A stretch of DNA of 64,000 nt. It comes from Eretmocerus hayati. Its lineage: Eukaryota; Arthropoda; Insecta; Hymenoptera; Aphelinidae. This document shows positions 57,934 to 64,000 of the stretch, in pieces. The stretch spans positions 61,452,454 to 61,516,453 of the forward strand of contig CM056742.1 of the NCBI GenBank assembly GCA_029851415.1, written 5' to 3'. Both the position numbers and the translations under genes were made by a program. Under the pieces are notes generated by a model. The model was not told where the DNA came from and ran no database searches. It worked only from the letters and a program-made list of their open reading frames with translations. Each line of letters opens with the position of its first letter. The first letter of the stretch is position 1.

Positions 57934-60415
57934 TGTTGTGATTCCCATTCTACTCAAGATGTATGTGTATTATACAGAATGTGATTGCTTTGTTTCAACC
58001 TCTGAACCATTTCCAATCATCCTGATTATCCTATCCAAGGTGCCAGTCTCAATAACCTAGGACACTTGGTCAAAATGGCGCATCCAGGTCATTCTGAAAC
58101 ATAAAGTCAACCTTGGACTATTTCAATTCAATTTGGAATCATGCCCGACAAGATATTTGTGTTTTACAGGGATGATCCAATGTTCAGTGGTCTGGATCCG
58201 TTGGAATTCGGTTGAGTTTTAAAGTTTTTGTGAGCATAAGTTGGGAGATCATACTGTAAATCCCATTGTCCTCAAGATGTATTGATGGAATACAGAGTGT
58301 AATTGTTTTGTATGGGCCTCCAAACCATTTCTGATCATTCATGTCCCTTCATCCAGAGTTCCAGTTCCAATATACTGGAAAAGTTGGTCAAATCAGCGTA
58401 TCTGAGTCATCTTCAGAGATAAAGTCAATCTTGGAATTTCGGATTGATAATTCAACCATGTCAGCTGAGATCCTTGTATTTCAGAAGGATGATTCGATAT
58501 TCAATTATCTCAATCCGTCGAAATTTGGTTCAGCTCTAGAGCTTCTGCGACCAAAAATCAGAGAGTTATATTGTAATTTTCATCCTACTCAAGATGTATT
58601 TGAAAAAGACAGAATATAATTGCTTTGTATAAGCCTCTAAGCCATTCTCGATAATTCCGATTACCCTATCCAAGGTTCCAATTTCAATTTTCTAGACCAC
58701 TTGGTCAAAATGGCGCATCTGGATCAGTTTGAGTGATACAGTCAATTTTTCAGTGGTCTGAATCCGTTGGAATTTGGTTGAGTTCTAAAGTTTTGTGAGC
58801 GAAAGTTGGAAAATTATATCATAGCAGGGCGACTGTAAAAATGCGTATGCATTTCGTTGCGTAATCTACTATTGTGAATCCCATTGTCCTCAAGATGTAT
58901 TCATCGAATCCAGAGTGAAATTGTTTTGTATGGGCCCCCAAACCATTTCTGATCATTCATGTTCTTCTATTCAGAGCTCTAGTTTGAATACCCTAGTATA
59001 CTTAGTCAAAATGGCGTATCCGGGTCATAAAATATTGAACTGAAGTTCCAACCATGTCAGCTAAGATCTCTGTATTCCAGAGGGATGATCCCATGCTTAA
59101 TTAACTGCATTCGTTGAAATTTGGTTGAGCTTCAAAGCTTTTGTGACCAAGAATTAGAGAGTTATATTGTGATTCCCATTCTACTCAAGATGTATGTGTA
59201 ATATACAGAATGTGATTGCTTTGTTCCAGCCTCTGAACCATTCCCAATCCTCCTCATTATTCTATCCAAGGTTCCAGTCTCAATAACTCAGGACACTCAG
59301 TCAAAATGGCGCATCCGGGTCCTTCTGAGTCATGAAGTCAATCTTGGAATATTAAATCGAATTTGGAATCATGTCTGCAAAGATCCATGTGTTCCACGGG
59401 GATGATTTGATGTTCAGTTATCTGAATCCGTTGGAAATTGGTTCAGTTGCAAAGTTTTTGAAACCAAAAGTCAGAAAGTTAGATTGTGAATTTCTTGTAC
59501 CCAAGATGTTGTGATGAAATACAGAGTATGAGTGTTTTGTGTAGGCCTCCAAAACATTTCTGATCATTCAGAACATTTTATTCATAGCTCCAGTTCCAAT
59601 ATTCTAGGATACTTAGTCAAAATGGAATATCCGGGTCATTTAGAGAGATGAAGTCAATCTTGGAATATTTAATTGAAGTTTCAACCATGTCATCTAAGAT
59701 CCCTGTATTCTAGAGGGATGATTCCATGTTCAATTATCTCAATCCGTTGGTATTTGGTTGAGCTCCAAAGCTTCTGTGACCAATAATTAGAGAGTTATAT
59801 TGTTTTTCCCATTCTTCTCGAGATGTATTTGAAATACACAGAATATAATCGCTTTGTATAAGCCTCTAAGCCATTCCTAATAATTCTGATTATTCTAACA
59901 AAGGTTCCAGTTTCAATATCCTAGAACACTTGTTGAAAATGGCGCATCCCTGTCAGTTTGAGTGATAAAGTCAATCTCGGAATATTGAATTGAAGTTTGA
60001 ACCATGTCTACCAAGATCCCTGTCGTTTAGAGAGATGATTCCATCTTCAGTTGTTTGAATCCGTTGCTATTTGGTCCAGTTATAGAGTTTTCGTGACCAA
60101 AAATTGGGGAATTATAATGTAAATCCCATTGTCCTCAAGCCGTGACGATGGAATACAGAGTGTGATCGTTTTGTATGGACCTCCAAACCATTTATGATCA
60201 TTCATGTTCCTTTATTGAAAGTTTCAGTTCCAATATCCTAGAAAAGTTGGTCATATCGGCGTATCTGGGTCATTTTCAGAGATGAATTCAATCTTGGAAT
60301 ATTGAATTGAATTTGTAATCATGTTTGCTAAGAACCCTATATTTCAGACGGATGATCCCATGTCCAAACTTGGGTATCGGTTTAAAATTGATGAGTTCGT
60401 ATAACCATTTACATG
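57934..60415 (+). repeat. ~312-bp satellite, major array (about 8 units)
   Basis: GGTCAAAATGGCG-ATCCGGGTCA landmarks near 58068, 58385, 58700, 59008, 59300, 59620, 59935 and 60247. It fills most of the palindrome centre. Same family as 44370-45800. No coding; the 92-codon frame at 58341 is chance. Confidence 0.9.
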
Positions 60416-60436
60416 ATCTGAAACTAATATATCATA

Positions 60437-60575
60437 ATAATATTGGTGTATGACCCGATCTCGTAGGACAAGGGCAGCTGTAATGAGGTGTAGAGTACAG
60501 CTTGGTGATGCAAAATATTCATTTGCTACGTTTCGCCATCTAGCTTCGATGACCTCATCAGGCTATAGTAAAAGA
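60437..60575 (+). repeat. third copy of Penelope-like arm sequence
   Basis: Direct repeat of 57754-57885 with several substitutions, placed at the right edge of the satellite array, in the same direction as the left arm and opposite to the right arm. Confidence 0.8.
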
Positions 60576-60639
60576 GAAAAACACAACATATTTTTACGAT
60601 TCTTTTCGGAGAACACTGAGTACATGAATCGTTTTTGCT

Positions 60640-61146
60640 CAAACATACCGTGACATTGCCTTTATCCGCTTTGGTGAAAAAAATATCTGAATTTGTTTCC
60701 AAAAACTCCTTCGTTTCACTGATTTCCTTGGCAGAGGCTCGATTTTCTGCTGATATGTGTGGAATTTTCCGGTGTTCTGAGCGGAGGGCATTACACACTT
60801 GTCAACGGATTGAATCTTTTTCCATGTCATTGAAACCTGGGGGAGTGAGACATGTTTCATCTTTTGTATCGACTTTCGACCTTTGGCTGACGTTTTGGCC
60901 CAATGATGCTACCTCGATGACATTGCCCGGAAGATCAACATTGCTCAGATTTTTAATCCAATCCTTCTTATCGATAACAATATTATCAGTTAATCTCCGT
61001 GGTAATAGTTTGGTAAACTTACTTTTACCATAGCCTGATGAGGCCATCGAAGCTAGATGGCGAAACGTAGCAAATAAATAATTTGCATCACCAAGCTGTA
61101 CTCTACACCTCATTACAGCTGCCCTTGTCCCACGAGATCGAGTCAT
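60640..61146 (-). pseudogene. Penelope-like element, N-terminal RT region, broken
   Basis: The minus-strand frame reads RAAVMRCRVQLGDANYLF, FTKLLPRRLTDN, DWIKNLSNVDLPGNVIEVASLGQN, then after one TGA (complement of 60802-60804) KEISETKEFLETNSD and FTKADKGNVTV. The spaced blocks, ending in a T-K-A-D-K-G-N motif, are typical of the N-terminal part of Penelope-like reverse transcriptases, upstream of the catalytic palm. The palm, linker and GIY-YIG nuclease are absent; homology stops near 60640. Part of it lies in the right palindrome arm. Confidence 0.75.
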
Positions 61147-63565
61147 ACGCCAATATTATTGTCATTCAATAGGACGATCGTCAAAAACATATATCCTCGA
61201 TTAATATATCATAACATCGGGGTCGGAAGGTCCGGGCAAGACCAAAGAACCCACGGCCATTTGATCCGAAGACCAACACCTTACCTCGGGACCCACGAGG
61301 GAGGTTGGTACATCAGTCATAACAGGCATACTTAGAGCGTCAGTCGCTGTAACTATACTTGAAGTGCAGCGGGTCACTATAGCTATTATATATAGCAAGC
61401 GTTTCGTCGTGATCATGTATACGTTACAATGAACGTCCGAAATCCGTTATTGTCGGAAATTTACTAGTAAATGTTGACATTTAAGAGAAGATTCAGTAAC
61501 TGTCCGAAGTATGATTGCGTTTCGGACATTTACTAGTAAATGTTACCATTTACTGGCGTATCTGAGTAAATATCCAAAGGTCGTTCACAATTCATATTCA
61601 CTCTCCAGGGATGAGAGGAAACCCTCAAAATCACGAAGTTGTAATTCGCACCGAGAGTTACCGCACAGGATAAGAGATGATGAATTTGTTTTTGTCTCTG
61701 ATCCTGTGTTCATGCAAAGCCAATGGGATGCTTCGTAATTTAAGATGTCACAGTAGTCGACTACGAGACTGTTGCATGAACAACTTTGATCTAACTAAAT
61801 ATTATTGACAATATTATAATCTAATGAGCTAAGACCAAGTTATCATTGACAATATCATAATCGGATAGGCTAAGACCAAATTTTTATTAACGATAATTCA
61901 TTGTGAATCGGCAACTACTCGAACTCCACCGACGTGATTTTCTTCTCTCCCTGCATAATTATTTCAAAAAAATTCATTTTATTATATTTTTTCTTCTTGA
62001 GAAGGATGTATGGCCAGGAAGGGATGAAAAAATCATCTGGAGAACCATACAATTGTGCACAAATTCATTGGATTAGATACGACTATGACATCCTTCTTAC
62101 TGAGATTGGATTTGATTCAAAATTCAGAGAGATTAGAAAGAAATGGAGTACCCGAACGCGTGTGTACAAAGCCTCATCGAAAGTAAAGATGCCATCTCCA
62201 TCTTTACTGATGGTGGTAAAATCGATGAAGCTGTAACGAGCTGATATGTGGATAAAGTAGATAACTGACAAATGGAGTATAATCACGCGTCCGATTCAAA
62301 TCACCGAATATTGAATGGGCACTATAGCTGGCAGCGTAATTAGTTAAGAATAGTTGTATATGAACAATCCCATTTTGAAACCTATGAGGAACCGCCTCCA
62401 AAACATCGATCGATGCTCTCGCTAGCCAAGCAGCCACGGGTGCGAGAGAGACAACAACAAGGCCCCTCCAAAGGGCCCGACGCCCACGCCACCGCCGTAT
62501 CGACGAGCCAAGCGGCCCGCCAGCAGAGCTACACTGGCTTTTGGCTAGATCACATCATTTTGTCAAAGCCCTTCACGCTTCATCTATTTCTCGAGTCTTT
62601 GATATTTCTGAACAATATAGCTCAAATAGTTTATTCATAACTCTGTGTATAAGTCATTCACCCTTCTCCCTACTCGCGTCGGCGAACCAAAGGGTAAATT
62701 AAAAAATGAAATCATTGTTTAAAACTGGACCATTCGAGCTAAACTCATTCTTATTCATTCCTCATTCCAAATAGCGAATACGTACTATTTCCCTAGATTA
62801 AGTACGTAACAAAGTGGCGATCCTGCCAACGCGAGTACAGGGAAGTGTGAGTGAGATTAATTAGAAAATAAGTCCAAACAAAGAAGAAAGGACGCGCCAA
62901 GCCAAGTCACCCCCGCAACTCGGAGCGACGCCAAGCCGGACCCAAAGAGACGCGCCGCTACTGCAACTGGCCCAAAAACCGCATCGTCGCAAAGCGTAAG
63001 CCCAGCCTTGATTATATAGTGACCTCGCGATTTTTCCGTGTGCGTGACTAAGATTTTTCAAACGTGATTCGAAAAATTCCTAGAATAATGAGTAAGTGTG
63101 AAATTGATAGAAAAATAATCTTGAGAATAGCCATTGTGAAAAGAAAAAGAGAAAGGGACGGCCATTTTGAAAATGCCGAAATGCGTCCCTTTCACTTTTT
63201 GGCATCACCCCCACAAGACACACATACACTATAGCAAGTGAATGAGCATTGAGCAAAACGAGATGAGTCATTGCATCCAGGTATTACTTAGAGACTTGCC
63301 TTTTCATGTATAGCTATACGAAAGAGAAATTTTAGTGTTAGGTCTTTCGGTGTGACTTCTTAAATTGATAGCTATGGAGCTAATTTTTTTTTTTAGATTC
63401 GCTGCAATGTTGGTATCTGATTTTTTGATTATTCACTCAACTTTGATCAATACTGAATACTTGAATACTATTAAAAAGTTCAGCGTATACTTGGAATATT
63501 TTCAGTTTGTTAATAAAAATATTGAGTTTAAACATTTCATCTAAATTATGAATATGATCTTGATT
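60972..63565 (-). repeat. right arm of a 2.6-kb inverted repeat
   Basis: Mirror of 55341-57933. Matching small frames (for example 61201-61416 against 57489-57704) differ at only a few residues, implying very high arm identity. The arm ends at ...GATCTTGATT (63565), and unrelated sequence follows. Confidence 0.9.
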
Positions 63566-64000
63566 ATTCACCGATGGACAATATTGTTGATAAAAGCTAG
63601 CACTTGGAATCAGATTCTTGATAGAGAATTTTTCTGATATAATACAAAGATTGGAAAAATAGTATACGGCTTCAAGTATATCACATGACTACTGCTAGGA
63701 AATATAGAACCTTATTCTAATACCTATCATCTATCTGAATTATCTATTCTAACTATGGGTATTATTCCATGGACTTCACTCGTTACTCAACTTTTGACTC
63801 TACGGATCAGTATGTGGAGAAGACGGGCATGCTAACTTGCTTCCCATCAACCCCAAATATTGATTCAAACCTTTCAAACTATCCCCTCAATAATATAAAA
63901 ATACTTTGACTGCTCTAACATATCAATTTTCATCATATGTACCACTATGAAATTCTATATTTTCTCATACGAGTAGTAACTAAAATGGCCAATTTGTTGT
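63566..64000. other. no feature recognised
   Basis: AT-rich sequence beyond the palindrome with no long frame, repeat or RNA signature seen. Confidence 0.5.

Noticed and set aside
61031..61070. Hammerhead-ribozyme-like core (CTGATGA ... GATGGCGAAAC) near the Penelope-like sequence
   Set aside because: Penelope-like elements do carry hammerheads, but this one is antisense to the coding strand, stem II needs a bulge, and no convincing stems I and III were found.
55341..63565. Polinton/Maverick or other large TIR transposon
   Set aside because: No polymerase B, integrase or capsid genes lie between the arms; the centre is mainly satellite with Penelope-like coding.

Overview
The window looks like a repeat-dense, intergenic or heterochromatic stretch of an arthropod genome, most likely an insect. 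The grounds are two Ty3/gypsy elements, a Ty1/copia element, a Penelope-like element (PLE), a Jockey/CR1-type LINE, a Tigger/pogo transposase fragment, a multicopy arthropod gene family, many MITE and foldback elements and several satellites. Species cannot be named from sequence alone. No intact single-copy host gene was recognised; one candidate exon (22747-23099) and one broken multicopy gene (29060-30141) are the nearest to host coding sequence.

Layout. 1-3735: 5' part of a minus-strand CsRn1-like Ty3/gypsy element (LTR, tRNA-Trp-like primer site, long leader, gag, start of pol), inserted in a dispersed repeat that recurs inverted at 43190-43770. 4560-5333: a MITE with TA target duplication and a tRNA-like core. 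5341-11570: a degenerate ~138-bp satellite that flips orientation near 5960 and is interrupted by a decayed LINE (8081-11130), itself carrying a TTAA-flanked MITE (8496-8873). 11848-22400: an inverted duplication. One copy has received two foldback elements, a 1.3-kb one (11905-13213) and a 6.97-kb one (13351-20319) made of CG-rich palindromic arrays; the other copy (21640-22400) lacks both and serves as an empty-site reference, but carries a tRNA-like insert.

22401-34730: a candidate exon, a small retroposon with a 16-bp target duplication, microsatellites, a frameshifted Tigger transposase, a pair of inverted dispersed repeats with tRNA-like heads, a broken arthropod multicopy gene, a 103-bp minisatellite and other tandem repeats. 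34731-42728: a nearly complete copia element with visually identical LTRs, a likely intron near the start of gag, and one nonsense codon between reverse transcriptase and RNase H. 44370-45800: ~312-bp satellite with a nested foldback MITE. 45797-47469: four copies of a ~0.5-kb repeat, two in each direction.

47470-55340: a second Ty3/gypsy element (tRNA-Arg-like primer site), broken by several stops and shifts and cut off inside reverse transcriptase. The cut is the edge of a 2.6-kb-arm palindrome (55341-57933 and 60972-63565) whose 3-kb centre holds about eight copies of the 312-bp satellite and a Penelope-like coding fragment. The main biological story is layered transposition, with target duplications that let the order of events be read. 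The most unusual object is the 6.97-kb foldback element with dozens of copies of a 14-bp CpG-rich palindrome.
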